DNA from: Hydrotalea sp. | GTDB taxonomy: Bacteria > Bacteroidota > Bacteroidia > Chitinophagales > Chitinophagaceae | DNA length: 64,000 nt | Direction of reading: 5' to 3' | Assembly (NCBI GenBank): GCA_027364735.1 | Contig: DAHXOT010000044.1 | Span: 1 to 64,000, forward strand | Shown here: positions 7,372 through 16,931 of the stretch, piece by piece | Layout of the letters: every line of letters begins with the position of its first letter | Numbering within the stretch: position 1 is the first letter of the stretch | The notes under the pieces: generated by a model | The model's database searches: none | What the model saw: only the letters and a program-made list of their open reading frames with translations | Told to the model about the DNA's origin: nothing | Translations under genes and position numbers: made by a program

Positions 7372-8448
7372 TTAAAAATACCAACCCATAATTGCCATTA
7401 CACTCATCAACAATAAATTAAACATACTAATTGGCAATAAATATTTCCATTCTAAATTCAATAATTGATCAATACGCAATCTTGGAAAAGTCCACCTAAA
7501 CCACATAATTAAAAATATCAGAAACCCTGTTTTTCCAAAAAACCAAAAGGAAGATGGAATATAATCCATTATATGATTAAATGCTACCCAATGCCCAATA
7601 TGAAAAGGCATCCATCCGCCTAAAAATAAAGTAGCGCCAATGGCACATACAATAAATATATTAATATACTCGGCTAAGAAAAATAAAGCAAACTTCATTC
7701 CGCCATATTCTGTATGAAACCCCGCTGTTAATTCGCTTTCTGCTTCTGCTAAATCAAATGGTGCTCTATTGGTTTCGGCGGTTGAAGCAATGATAAAAAT
7801 AACAAATGCGATAATTGCAGGAATATGGCCTTTAAAAATCCACCAACCATTTTCTTGCGAAGCAACAATATCCGAAATTTTTAAACTGCCGGTTAATACA
7901 ATAATTGTTAAGATAGATAAGCCTGCAGATAGCTCGTAACTTACTATTTGTGCCCCACTTCGCATGGCACCTAATAAAGAATATTTGTTTCCGCTACTCC
8001 ATCCTGCCATTAATACTCCAATTACAGAAAGTGAGGATATTGCAGTAACGTATAATACACCAATATTAATATCCCATATTTGAAAGTTTTTAGCAAAAGA
8101 AATAGGAGCAAGAATTAACATTGCTACAATTATTACAACAAACGGAGCTAAGTTAAATAATAGTTTATCGGCATTATCGGGCGTTAATGCTTCTTTCATA
8201 ATTAATTTAAGCGTATCGGCAGAGGTTTGAAAAATACCTTTTGGGCCCAACCTATTAGGACCTAATCGCAATTGCATTACTGCTGCAACTTTACGTTCCA
8301 TCCAAACTAAAACCAATCCTAAAAAAGCAAATAAGCCAATAGCTGCAACGCCTACTAAAACAAATTCGGCTAACAATGCAAATATTGCAGATAAATGACT
8401 ATTAAGCCATTCGTGAATAAAATTTGTTATACCTTCTAAACTAAACAT
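7372..8448 (-). CDS. nuoH: NADH-quinone oxidoreductase subunit H
   Basis: Membrane subunit that joins the hydrophilic and membrane arms and builds the quinone chamber (358 residues, about eight helices). Diagnostic segments are ERKVAAVMQLRLGPNRLGP near 50 and the acidic loop NRAPFDLAEAESELTAGF near 225. The gene directly upstream on the transcript is nuoD, not nuoG; only 95 bp of degenerate 7-bp repeat separate them. Its ATG is 5 bp from that repeat. Confidence 0.96.
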   Translation of the reverse strand: MFSLEGITNFIHEWLNSHLSAIFALLAEFVLVGVAAIGLFAFLGLVLVWMERKVAAVMQLRLGPNRLGPKGIFQTSADTLKLIMKEALTPDNADKLLFNLAPFVVIIVAMLILAPISFAKNFQIWDINIGVLYVTAISSLSVIGVLMAGWSSGNKYSLLGAMRSGAQIVSYELSAGLSILTIIVLTGSLKISDIVASQENGWWIFKGHIPAIIAFVIFIIASTAETNRAPFDLAEAESELTAGFHTEYGGMKFALFFLAEYINIFIVCAIGATLFLGGWMPFHIGHWVAFNHIMDYIPSSFWFFGKTGFLIFLIMWFRWTFPRLRIDQLLNLEWKYLLPISMFNLLLMSVMAIMGWYF

Positions 8449-8453
8449 TTTTT

Positions 8454-8533
8454 ACGTTATAAGTTTTAAGTTTTAGGTTCTAAGTATTATTATAAGAAGA
8501 TGCGTTTTCACTCACTACTTATAATTGGTACTT
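8454..8533. repeat. Inverted heptamer arrays without an enclosed gene (nuoD-nuoH junction)
   Basis: Plus-strand units ACGTTAT, AAGTTTT, AAGTTTT, AGGTTCT and AAGTATT (8454-8488) lie just upstream of the nuoH start. A degraded inverted stretch (about 8510-8533, containing ACTTAT and ACTTACA) faces it across roughly 20 bp. The layout matches the two cassettes that enclose four-helix-bundle genes, with the gene missing. The inverted side is irregular (one 13-bp step where 14 is expected), so its assignment is weaker. Confidence 0.6.
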
Positions 8534-8543
8534 ACAACAATTG

Positions 8544-9659
8544 CTATCTATCAATATCCGGAATCACTAAATCTAATGTACCCATTGCCGCAATCAAATC
8601 GCCAATTTTATGCCCTCGTACCATGTGATCTAATGCACTTAAATTAGAAAATCCCGGAGAACGATATTTAATTCTATAAGGTTGTGCTGCACCTTCACTT
8701 ACAATATAAACACCTAATTCGCCACGTGCAGTTTCTACTCGTTGATAAAATTCTCCTTTGGGTAATTTAATCACTGCTTTTGTTTTTGCCTGAAAATTTC
8801 CATCTGGAATAGTATCAATTAATTGTCCAATGATTTTAATACTTTGATGCATTTCTTGTATACGAATCATGTATCGTGCAAAAGAATCGCCTTCGGTTTG
8901 TAATACTTCATCAAATTCTACCTTATCATATACATCATAAGGAGCAATTTTTCTTATATCAGAAGCAACGCCACTTCCTCTGGCAACCGGTCCGGTACAA
9001 CCATACGAAATAGCATCTTCAGCAGATAAATAACCAATGCCTTTCATTCTATTTTGAAAAATAATATTTCCTGTTACCAACTCATCGTATTCATGAATTT
9101 TGGCTTTGTATTGTTGAATAAATGCTTTCACTTTTTTCTGAAAATCGGGATGCAAATCAACCATTACTCCGCCCGGCACCATATAATTCATCGTTAATCT
9201 GGCACCGCAAGTTTCTTCCATAATTTCATTAATCTTTTCTCTTTCGCGAAAAGCATGAAAGAAGGGTGTAAAAGCTCCTAAATCCATTGCCATAGCACCC
9301 CACCATAATTCATGAGAAGCAATACGTGTTAATTCATCCATAATTACCCTAATATATTGTGCACGTTGCGGCACTTCGAGTTGCAATGCTTTTTCAACAC
9401 ATAAAGCGCAGGCATGATTATTAATATGTGCAGATAAATAATCCATTCTGCTGGTTACATAAATAAACTGACGGTAAGATAAACTCTCTGTCATTTTTTC
9501 AATTGAACGATGTATGTAACCGAGATGAGGTTCTACTTTTTTAATAATTTCTCCATTTAAGGTTATTACTAAATGTAGTACACCATGTGTAGCAGGATGT
9601 TGCGGACCCAAATTAATTATCAAATCGCCTTCGGTGGTTGTGCCTACTTCTTCAAACAT
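8544..9659 (-). CDS. nuoD: NADH-quinone oxidoreductase subunit D (49-kDa)
   Basis: Quinone-site subunit of complex I, homologous to the large subunit of [NiFe] hydrogenases but without the metal cysteines. The quinone-binding loop GPQHPATHGVLHL is present near residue 20, and the family C-terminus MGTLDLVIPDIDR ends the protein (371 residues). It is separate from nuoC, with 1 bp between them. In operons with all 14 subunits, nuoE, nuoF and nuoG would follow; here nuoH follows. Confidence 0.96.
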   Translation of the reverse strand: MFEEVGTTTEGDLIINLGPQHPATHGVLHLVITLNGEIIKKVEPHLGYIHRSIEKMTESLSYRQFIYVTSRMDYLSAHINNHACALCVEKALQLEVPQRAQYIRVIMDELTRIASHELWWGAMAMDLGAFTPFFHAFREREKINEIMEETCGARLTMNYMVPGGVMVDLHPDFQKKVKAFIQQYKAKIHEYDELVTGNIIFQNRMKGIGYLSAEDAISYGCTGPVARGSGVASDIRKIAPYDVYDKVEFDEVLQTEGDSFARYMIRIQEMHQSIKIIGQLIDTIPDGNFQAKTKAVIKLPKGEFYQRVETARGELGVYIVSEGAAQPYRIKYRSPGFSNLSALDHMVRGHKIGDLIAAMGTLDLVIPDIDR

Positions 9660-9660
9660 A

Positions 9661-10116
9661 TTAGAGCTTTATCATGTTAATAGGATCTTCGTAATTTTTT
9701 CTTAGCGGATAACCTATCCAATCATCGGGCAGAATTAATTTTCTTAAATCGGGATGATGTAAAAAGTTAACTCCAAACATTTCAAACACTTCACGTTCAT
9801 GAAATTCTGCTGTTCGCCAAATATCGGATACGGTTTCAATAAATGGATTAACGCTATCTAACTTAACTTTTATTACTACATTATGCCGATAGGTTGTGGA
9901 AGTAAGATGATACACCATTGTAAGATGCGTTTTCCAATCAACACAGGTTAAACAAAACAAATAATCAAATTGCAATTCGGCAGATGTGTGTAACTGTTGT
10001 GCAAATAATTTCCAATCCTCGGCAGCAACTAATACCTGTAACCATTCTCCCGTTTCTTCAAAAGAAACAGTAGGTAAAAGCGTTAGTATCTGTATTTTCA
10101 ATTCTTCTTTGGTCAT
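9661..10116 (-). CDS. nuoC: NADH-quinone oxidoreductase subunit C (30-kDa)
   Basis: Hydrophilic connecting subunit of complex I, 151 residues, somewhat short for the family. The signature REVFEMFGVNFLHHPDLRKLILPDDW and GYPLRKNYE (near 108-145) matches the 30-kDa subunit family. The spacing is 1 bp to nuoD and 19 bp from nuoB. Confidence 0.95.
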   Translation of the reverse strand: MTKEELKIQILTLLPTVSFEETGEWLQVLVAAEDWKLFAQQLHTSAELQFDYLFCLTCVDWKTHLTMVYHLTSTTYRHNVVIKVKLDSVNPFIETVSDIWRTAEFHEREVFEMFGVNFLHHPDLRKLILPDDWIGYPLRKNYEDPINMIKL

Positions 10117-10135
10117 TTTATTCTAATACAATTAT

Positions 10136-10687
10136 TTATTGAGAAAGAGGTGACGAATCGCGTAACTGATCTCTCGTTAACCCTGCTTTTATTTTTCCTT
10201 GCAAAGCAATTAGTGCATGCAATAAGGCTTCTGGCCTAGGAGGGCAACCTGGAATATATACATCTACCGGTATAACATGATCTGCACCTTTAACCACAGA
10301 ATACGTATTATAAAAAAATGGTCCCCCACTTATTGCACAAGCACCCATGGCAATTACATATTTCGGGTCGGCCATTTGATCGTATAATCTTTTTAAAACC
10401 GGAGCCATTTTATTAACAATAGTTCCTGCAATAATAATTACGTCGGCTTGTCGAGGTGTAGCTCTTGCTACTTCAAAACCAAAACGAGAGAAATCGTATT
10501 TTGCTCCGGCTACATGCATCATTTCTATTCCACAACAACTGGTTGCAAAAGTTAATGGCCATAATGAATTAGAACGAGCCCAATTAATTACATCATCTAA
10601 AGTACTTACTAAGAAATTGGCGCCCGGAGCTTCATGCACTTGACCCGGAAAATCTGTAGCCTGAATTTTATTGGTATTTACATCCAT
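10136..10687 (-). CDS. nuoB: NADH-quinone oxidoreductase subunit B (cluster N2)
   Basis: Carries the terminal 4Fe-4S cluster N2 that reduces quinone. The tandem cysteines in [11 protein letters not shown] (near 50), the third in [10 protein letters not shown] and the fourth in [10 protein letters not shown] are all present. Length 183 is normal. The start overlaps the end of nuoA by 10 bp, so the two are translationally coupled. Confidence 0.96.
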   Translation of the reverse strand: MDVNTNKIQATDFPGQVHEAPGANFLVSTLDDVINWARSNSLWPLTFATSCCGIEMMHVAGAKYDFSRFGFEVARATPRQADVIIIAGTIVNKMAPVLKRLYDQMADPKYVIAMGACAISGGPFFYNTYSVVKGADHVIPVDVYIPGCPPRPEALLHALIALQGKIKAGLTRDQLRDSSPLSQ

Positions 10688-11028
10688 TTTAATGCTCCTT
10701 TTTTATGTGCATATAAAAATCCCATAAACAAAATGAAAAAGAAAATCACTATTTCAACCAATGCCATGATACCCACTTTTTTTACTACTACAGCCCATGG
10801 ATACATGAACACTAATTCTACATCGAAGATGAGAAATATCAATGCAAATAAATAATATCCTACATTAAATTGATTCCATGGAGAACCTGTAGAAGGGATG
10901 CCACATTCGTAAGGCTGACCTTTTTGAGCATTTTTAGATCCTTTTACAAATAATAATGCAATTGAAATACCGCCACCGGCAAAAGCAATTCCTGCAAAAA
11001 TTAAAACAAGTAAAGATGCTGCACCCAT
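10678..11028 (-). CDS. nuoA: NADH-quinone oxidoreductase subunit A
   Basis: First gene of the complex I operon; a three-helix membrane subunit. Visible motifs are [20 protein letters not shown] (loop with the conserved Cys) and [21 protein letters not shown] choose ATG 11028 (116 residues). The longer frame opens with TTG at 11058, but that region holds a TAnnTTTG promoter element (11047-11054), so transcription should begin downstream of it. Confidence 0.92.
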   Translation of the reverse strand: MGAASLLVLIFAGIAFAGGGISIALLFVKGSKNAQKGQPYECGIPSTGSPWNQFNVGYYLFALIFLIFDVELVFMYPWAVVVKKVGIMALVEIVIFFFILFMGFLYAHKKGALKWM

Positions 11029-11046
11029 AATAATTTCGTTAACACT

Positions 11047-11054
11047 CAAAAATA
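11047..11054 (-). promoter_or_regulatory. Bacteroidetes -7 element of the nuo operon
   Basis: On the minus strand the sequence is TATTTTTG, which fits TAnnTTTG. It ends 18 nt before the nuoA ATG at 11028. No equally good upstream -33 element was picked out by eye. Confidence 0.5.
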
Positions 11055-11149
11055 ACAAGTATATTAAAAAGAAAAATTAATTCTTATCAGGTATTATTCA
11101 GAAAAATAAACTATAACCTATTTTTAAGTTTATTGGTTGTTGTAAAAAC

Positions 11150-11175
11150 CCGAGCCGATTAGAAAACCGGCTCGG
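11150..11175 (-). terminator. Intrinsic terminator of ppdK
   Basis: An 8-bp GC-rich stem (CCGAGCCG at 11150-11157, CGGCTCGG at 11168-11175) with a 10-nt loop is followed on the minus strand by GTTTTTA. It lies 50 bp after the ppdK stop and about 90 bp before the nuo promoter, and so separates the two units. Confidence 0.75.
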
Positions 11176-11226
11176 TTGTTTTATTACCAAAGATTCATGA
11201 GAAAATACCATTTAATTTCTACTGCA

Positions 11227-13971
11227 TTATTCAACAGCAGCTTGTGCTGCAGCTAACCTTGCAATAGGCACGCGGAAAGGAGAACAGCTTACATAGTTCA
11301 TACCAATTCTATGACAGAATTTTACGCTTTCAGCATCTCCGCCATGTTCGCCGCAAATACCTACTTTTAATTTAGGCTTTGTTTTACGCCCACGTTCTGT
11401 TCCGTCTTTAATTAATTCTCCTACGCCTTCTTGATCTATTGTTTGAAAAGGATCATCGTGCAATATTTTTTGATCCATATAGTTAGGCAAAAATCCACCT
11501 ACATCATCTCTACTAAAACCAAAGCTCATTTGTGTTAAATCGTTTGTGCCAAAACTAAAGAAATCCGCTACCTGAGCCATTTTATCTGCTAATAATGCAG
11601 CTCGTGGAATTTCTATCATGGTTCCATACATATATGGAATACTTTTTACTTTCATTTTAGCACAAACTTCTGCATAAACCCTATCTACAATTATTTTTTG
11701 ATGTGTTAATTCATTAACCGTACAAGTTACCGGCACCATTATTTCGGCAAAAGCTTTTTTACCCGATTTAACCAATTCGGCAGTTGCTTCTAATATTGCC
11801 CTGATTTGCATTTCGGTTATTTCGGGATAACTTACTCCTAACCGAACACCTCTATGCCCTAACATCGGATTATTTTCGTGTAAAGCCAATACGCGTCTGC
11901 GTAAAACACTCATACTAATTCCTAATTCTTTACTTAATAAACGAAGTTTTTCTACATCATGCGGAACAAATTCATGTAATGGCGGATCGAGTAAACGGAT
12001 AGTTACAGGATGACCTTTCATTACATTCATAGTGTCTTTAATATCTTTTTTTACAAATACAAATAAATCATTTAATGCCTTTCTGCGTTCTACTTCGGTT
12101 TTACTCATAATCATTTTACGCAATAAGAAAAGTGGTTGTTCGCTTCCTTCTCCGTAAAACATGTGTTCGGTGCGGAATAGTCCAATACCTTCGGCACCAA
12201 ATGCTAATGCTTGTGCTGCATCTTGCGGTGTTTCTGCATTGGCTCTCACACCTAATACTTTAATTTTATCTACTAAAAGCATTAAGTTTTTATACGATTT
12301 ATTTTTATTAAGGTCAATAGCAACCAATGGCATATCGCCTTCGTAAACAGTACCTTTAGTTCCATTTAAAGTGATAATATCGCCTTCTTTAATTACGGTA
12401 CCATCTTTTGCTTTAAATGTTTTAGATTCTGCATGAATTTCAATATCGTTACAACCAACAATACAACATTTACCCCAACCTCTGGCCACTAAAGCGGCGT
12501 GAGAAGTCATTCCTCCTTTTGTGGTTAAGATGGCTTGCGATTTATGCATTCCATCTACATCTTCGGGAGAAGTTTCTTCTCTCACTAAAATTACTTTCTC
12601 GCCTTTCGATGCCCATTCTACTGCTTCTGCAGAAGAAAAAACCACACGACCTTTTGCACCACCCGGACCGGCAGGTAAGCCTTTTGCAATAGCTTTTGTA
12701 ACTGCCTCAATTTTAGGATCGAGCATGGGCAATAATAATTCTACTAACTGATTGGGTGCAACCCGTTTAATAGCTGTTTTGGCATCAATTAATTTTTCGG
12801 CAAACATTTCTGTTGCCATTCTTACAGCAGCAACTCCATTGCGTTTTCCCACACGACATTGCAACATGTAGAGCTTTCCTTTTTCAATGGTAAACTCTAT
12901 GTCTTGCATATCTTTATAATGCTTCTCTAATCTATTTTGAATATCGTTGAGTTCTTTATATGCCTTTGGCATAAATTTTTCGAGTGTAACTAAGTTTCTG
13001 CTATGATCGTTTTTAGAATATTCGTTAATTGGTGCCGGAGTTCTAATACCTGCCACCACATCTTCCCCTTGAGCATTCACTAAATATTCTCCATAAAATT
13101 TATTTTCACCATTACCCGGATTTCTGGTAAATGCAACGCCTGTAGCACTGTCATTGCCCATATTTCCAAATACCATTGCTTGAACATTTACGGCTGTTCC
13201 CCAATCATCGGGGATTTTTTCAATTCGGCGATATTCAATGGCTCTCTTACCATTCCAACTACCAAAAACGCCACCAATACCTCCCCATAATTGTTCATAC
13301 GGATCTTCTGGGAATGGTTTTCCTAATACTTTTTTTACGGTAGCTTTAAATTCTTTTACTAAAGTTTTTAATTCCGGAACAGTAAGTTCTGTATCGGAAG
13401 TATATCCTTTTTTATGTTTTAGATCTTCTAATTTTTCGTCTAATACTTTTCTAATACCTTTTCCGTTTTTAGGTTCTATTCCTGCAGCTTTTTCCATTAC
13501 CACATCGGCATACATCATCACTAATCTACGATAAGCATCATACGCAAATCTTTCATCGTTCGACTGTTGAATTAAGCCTGCAATAGTATCATCATTCAAG
13601 CCAATATCCAATACGGTATCCATCATACCGGGCATACTTTTTCTGGCACCGGAGCGAACAGATAACAATAAAGGATTGGCAGTATCTCCAAATTTTTTGC
13701 CTGTAATTTTTTCCACTTCCTTCAATGCTAATTCCACCTGATTTTTTAATACGGTTGGATAGGTATGCTTATGATCGTAATAATAGGTGCATACTTCCGT
13801 TGAGATGGTAAAACCCGGAGGAACCGGTAAGCAAAGTTTAGGATGCCCTGCCATTTCAGCAAGATTAGCACCTTTACCACCTAATAAATTTTTCATTGAT
13901 TCGTTGCCATCGGCTTTGCCAGCCCCGAAAAAGTAAACATATTTTTTTGAAGCAATCTTTTTTGTTGACAT
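11227..13971 (-). CDS. ppdK: Pyruvate, phosphate dikinase
   Basis: Interconverts pyruvate + ATP + Pi with phosphoenolpyruvate + AMP + PPi. The N-terminal ATP-binding domain (VYFFGAGKADGN, GGKGANLAEM), the phosphohistidine domain (GGMTSHAALVARGWGKCCIVG near 450) and the C-terminal PEP/pyruvate barrel with the catalytic Cys motif (GICGEHGGDAESVKF near 875) are all intact. I start at ATG 13971 (MSTKKIASK, 914 residues). The longer frame begins with TTG inside the -7 element, so it would precede the transcript. It is monocistronic, with its own terminator and a Crp/FNR-type box upstream. This suggests that pyruvate-PEP balance is tuned by the same regulator as the oxidase genes. Confidence 0.97.
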   Translation of the reverse strand: MSTKKIASKKYVYFFGAGKADGNESMKNLLGGKGANLAEMAGHPKLCLPVPPGFTISTEVCTYYYDHKHTYPTVLKNQVELALKEVEKITGKKFGDTANPLLLSVRSGARKSMPGMMDTVLDIGLNDDTIAGLIQQSNDERFAYDAYRRLVMMYADVVMEKAAGIEPKNGKGIRKVLDEKLEDLKHKKGYTSDTELTVPELKTLVKEFKATVKKVLGKPFPEDPYEQLWGGIGGVFGSWNGKRAIEYRRIEKIPDDWGTAVNVQAMVFGNMGNDSATGVAFTRNPGNGENKFYGEYLVNAQGEDVVAGIRTPAPINEYSKNDHSRNLVTLEKFMPKAYKELNDIQNRLEKHYKDMQDIEFTIEKGKLYMLQCRVGKRNGVAAVRMATEMFAEKLIDAKTAIKRVAPNQLVELLLPMLDPKIEAVTKAIAKGLPAGPGGAKGRVVFSSAEAVEWASKGEKVILVREETSPEDVDGMHKSQAILTTKGGMTSHAALVARGWGKCCIVGCNDIEIHAESKTFKAKDGTVIKEGDIITLNGTKGTVYEGDMPLVAIDLNKNKSYKNLMLLVDKIKVLGVRANAETPQDAAQALAFGAEGIGLFRTEHMFYGEGSEQPLFLLRKMIMSKTEVERRKALNDLFVFVKKDIKDTMNVMKGHPVTIRLLDPPLHEFVPHDVEKLRLLSKELGISMSVLRRRVLALHENNPMLGHRGVRLGVSYPEITEMQIRAILEATAELVKSGKKAFAEIMVPVTCTVNELTHQKIIVDRVYAEVCAKMKVKSIPYMYGTMIEIPRAALLADKMAQVADFFSFGTNDLTQMSFGFSRDDVGGFLPNYMDQKILHDDPFQTIDQEGVGELIKDGTERGRKTKPKLKVGICGEHGGDAESVKFCHRIGMNYVSCSPFRVPIARLAAAQAAVE

Positions 13972-13989
13972 AACAATAATTTGATGCGC

Positions 13990-14033
13990 CAAAATTATAG
14001 TGGTATAACAGTGATTGATATGACATTTGTCAT
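13990..14033 (-). promoter_or_regulatory. Crp/FNR-type box and -7 element of ppdK
   Basis: A palindrome with arms ATGACA/TGTCAT and 2-bp centre lies at 14020-14033. The -7 element TAATTTTG is at 13990-13997 on the minus strand, exactly 22 nt from the box. The same palindrome and the same 22-nt gap occur before marR. The ATG at 13971 is 18 nt beyond the -7 element. Confidence 0.65.
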
Positions 14034-14190
14034 AAACCGGATTGTTATTTATCAGCCCATTACTTTAAAGCTTATTGCTGCAGAAAAAATATCATTTATG
14101 TAATAATTGCCTTTATACGCACAGAAAGCTTAGAATTAAAAACTATGCATCCACAAAAAAAGTTTTATTTTTTGATACAAATAATAGCAC

Positions 14191-16914
14191 TTATTCCAAA
14201 TTTTGTCTCAACCATTTTTCCATTTCATCATAACTCATTTCTTTGCGTTTGGCATAATCTTCTAATTGATCTTTCGAAATTTTACCAACACCAAAATATT
14301 GACTTTGCGGATGCGAAAAATACCAACCACAAACGCTTGCCGCAGGATACATAGCTAAACTTTCTGTTAATTGAATGCCGGTATGATCGCTAACTTTTAG
14401 CAGGTTAAATAATTGATATTTTTCTGTATGATCGGGGCAGGCAGGATAGCCGGGTGCCGGACGAATACCGCTGTATTTTTCTTTAATTAAATCTTCGCTA
14501 TTTAATTGTTCATTTTTTGCATACCCCCAAAAATTTTTACGAACTTTTAAATGTAGCCACTCGGCAAATGCTTCTGCTAATCTATCGGCAAGTGCTTGCA
14601 GCATTATTTTGTTATAATCATCATGATTTGCTTCAAATTTTTTAATATGCTCTTCTATTCCGTGAATTGAAACAGCAAATGCTCCTATAAAATCGGGTGA
14701 ACTATTTAGCGAATTATCTACTGAATATGGTTTAATAAAATCTGCTAAACTTAAATTAGGTTGGCCTTTTGCTTTTTGTATTTGCTGACGCAGAAAATTA
14801 AGTTGTACAGTTTCTTTTTCATTTTTTACAATTACTTCATCGCCATTACTTGCTGCTTCCCAAAAGCCCAAAACACCTTTGGGTTGTAACCATTTCTCTT
14901 CGCTTATTGTATTTAATAAAGCAATAGCATCGTTATATAGTTTAGTGGCTTCGGCACCAATAATTTCATCGCTTAGTATTTGAGGAAAATTACCATGCAT
15001 TTCCCACGCAATAAAAAATGGTTTCCAATCAATGTATTCTTTCAATTCATGTATCGAAACATTGCTAATAACTTTTATTCCGGTAAAAGAAGGAATAGTA
15101 GGATGATAATTACTCCAATCAATTGCTACTTTGTTTTGCTTTGCATCTTGATAAGAAATATAATTTTTACTACTTTTTTTATTATCAAATCCTTCTTTTA
15201 GTTTAAAATATTCGGTATCAATATTTTTTAAGAATTGATTTTTTTGCTCTTTATTAAGTAAGGAGCTAACAACAGTTACACTTCTTGATGCATCTAAAAC
15301 ATGAATAACACCATTTGCATATTCGGGTGCAATTTTTACGGCTGTATGCATACGAGAAGTGGTTGCACCACCAATTAGCAAAGGTTGCTGCATATTTCGG
15401 CGTTTCATTTCTTTGGCTATATGAACCATTTCATCAAGTGATGGGGTAATCAATCCACTCAAGCCAATTATGTCTGCATTTTCTTTTATGGCTGCGTCTA
15501 AAATTTTATCGGCAGGAACCATCACGCCCAAATCAACAATATCATACCCATTGCACCCCAATACAACGCCTACAATATTTTTTCCAATATCATGCACATC
15601 TCCTTTTACGGTTGCCAATAAAATTTTGGGGTTGCCTGCACCTTCTTCATTAATAGTACCTGCCGCTAAGTGTATTTGTTTGCGTTCTTCTTTTTCGGCT
15701 TCAATAAACGGCGTTAATACAGCTACACTCTTTTTCATTACTCTGGCACTTTTTACTACTTGCGGTAAAAACATTTTACCTGCACCAAACAAGTCGCCTA
15801 CTACATTCATTCCATTCATTAATGGGCCTTCAATTACATCTAAAGGTTTGGGGTATTTCAGTCTGGCTTCTTCTGTATCAATTTCAATATAATCAGTAAT
15901 ACCGTTAATGAGTGCATGTTTTAGCCTATCTTCCACAGTAGCATTTCTCCATACTTCGTCTTTAACCTCCACTTTACCTTTTGATTTAACTGTTTCGGCA
16001 AATGCAATTAATTTTTCGGTAGCTTCATTGTTATCATTATTTCTGTTAAGAATAACATCTTCACATAATATTCTTAATTGAGGTTCAATTTCATCGTACA
16101 CTATTAATTGGCCTGCATTAACAATGCCCATATCCATCCCCGCTTTAATTGCATGAAATAAAAAAACAGCATGCATAGCTTCGCGAACATGATCATTTCC
16201 ACGAAAAGAGAAAGAGAGGTTACTTACACCTCCGCTTACTTTTGTTAGCGGCATTAGTTGTTTTATTTCTTTAGTTGCTTCAATAAAATCAACACCATAA
16301 TTATTGTGTTCTTCTAAACCGGTTGCAATGGCAAAAATGTTGGGATCGAAAATAATATCTTGTGGTTTATAGCCAACTCTTTCGGTAAGAATTTGATAGG
16401 CTCTGTGGCAAATGTTTATTTTACGTTGTTTGGTATCTGCTTGTCCATTTTCATCAAAAGCCATAACAATAACGGCAGCTCCATAAGCTTGACAAGTTAT
16501 GGCATGTTGTATAAATTTATCTTCTCCTTCTTTTAAAGAAATAGAATTTACAATACATTTTCCTTGTACACATTTTAAGCCTGCTTCAATGATTTCGAAT
16601 TTTGACGAATCGATCATTACAGGAATTTTTGCAATATCGGGTTCGGATTGAAGAAGATTTAAAAAAGTTGTTATTGCACTAACACCATCAAGTAGTGCAT
16701 CATCCATATTTACGTCAATTATTTGTGCTCCGCTTTCTACTTGCTGGCGAGCAACTGATAATGCTTCTTCATATTTATTTTCTTTAATAAGTCGTGCAAA
16801 TTTTTTAGAACCCGTAACATTGGTTCTTTCTCCAATATTAATAAAGTTTGTTTCAGGCCTAACAACTAAGGGTTCTAATCCTGATAAGCGTAGATATGGT
16901 TTTATGAAAGTCAT
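14191..16914 (-). CDS. metH: Methionine synthase, cobalamin-dependent: pterin, B12 and activation modules
   Basis: C-terminal three modules of MetH as a separate 907-residue protein. The order is the methyltetrahydrofolate-binding barrel ([16 protein letters not shown] near 25, then [12 protein letters not shown]), the cap plus B12 domain with the cobalamin-ligand motif [11 protein letters not shown] near 440, and the AdoMet activation domain ([15 protein letters not shown] near 820, [16 protein letters not shown] near 870). It must work with the homocysteine module encoded 17 bp upstream. Splitting between the homocysteine and folate modules is a pattern I know from other Bacteroidota, so this is not a disruption. 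Confidence 0.95.
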   Translation of the reverse strand: MTFIKPYLRLSGLEPLVVRPETNFINIGERTNVTGSKKFARLIKENKYEEALSVARQQVESGAQIIDVNMDDALLDGVSAITTFLNLLQSEPDIAKIPVMIDSSKFEIIEAGLKCVQGKCIVNSISLKEGEDKFIQHAITCQAYGAAVIVMAFDENGQADTKQRKINICHRAYQILTERVGYKPQDIIFDPNIFAIATGLEEHNNYGVDFIEATKEIKQLMPLTKVSGGVSNLSFSFRGNDHVREAMHAVFLFHAIKAGMDMGIVNAGQLIVYDEIEPQLRILCEDVILNRNNDNNEATEKLIAFAETVKSKGKVEVKDEVWRNATVEDRLKHALINGITDYIEIDTEEARLKYPKPLDVIEGPLMNGMNVVGDLFGAGKMFLPQVVKSARVMKKSVAVLTPFIEAEKEERKQIHLAAGTINEEGAGNPKILLATVKGDVHDIGKNIVGVVLGCNGYDIVDLGVMVPADKILDAAIKENADIIGLSGLITPSLDEMVHIAKEMKRRNMQQPLLIGGATTSRMHTAVKIAPEYANGVIHVLDASRSVTVVSSLLNKEQKNQFLKNIDTEYFKLKEGFDNKKSSKNYISYQDAKQNKVAIDWSNYHPTIPSFTGIKVISNVSIHELKEYIDWKPFFIAWEMHGNFPQILSDEIIGAEATKLYNDAIALLNTISEEKWLQPKGVLGFWEAASNGDEVIVKNEKETVQLNFLRQQIQKAKGQPNLSLADFIKPYSVDNSLNSSPDFIGAFAVSIHGIEEHIKKFEANHDDYNKIMLQALADRLAEAFAEWLHLKVRKNFWGYAKNEQLNSEDLIKEKYSGIRPAPGYPACPDHTEKYQLFNLLKVSDHTGIQLTESLAMYPAASVCGWYFSHPQSQYFGVGKISKDQLEDYAKRKEMSYDEMEKWLRQNLE

Positions 16915-16931
16915 TTTAATTGCTTAATTAA

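Noticed and set aside
13972-13992. Earlier TTG start for ppdK
   Set aside because: The TTG is part of the TAATTTTG promoter element, so it would not be in the mRNA.
15470-15892. 140-codon frame antisense to metH
   Set aside because: It is a mirror of the B12 and cap-domain coding sequence with no promoter or protein family.
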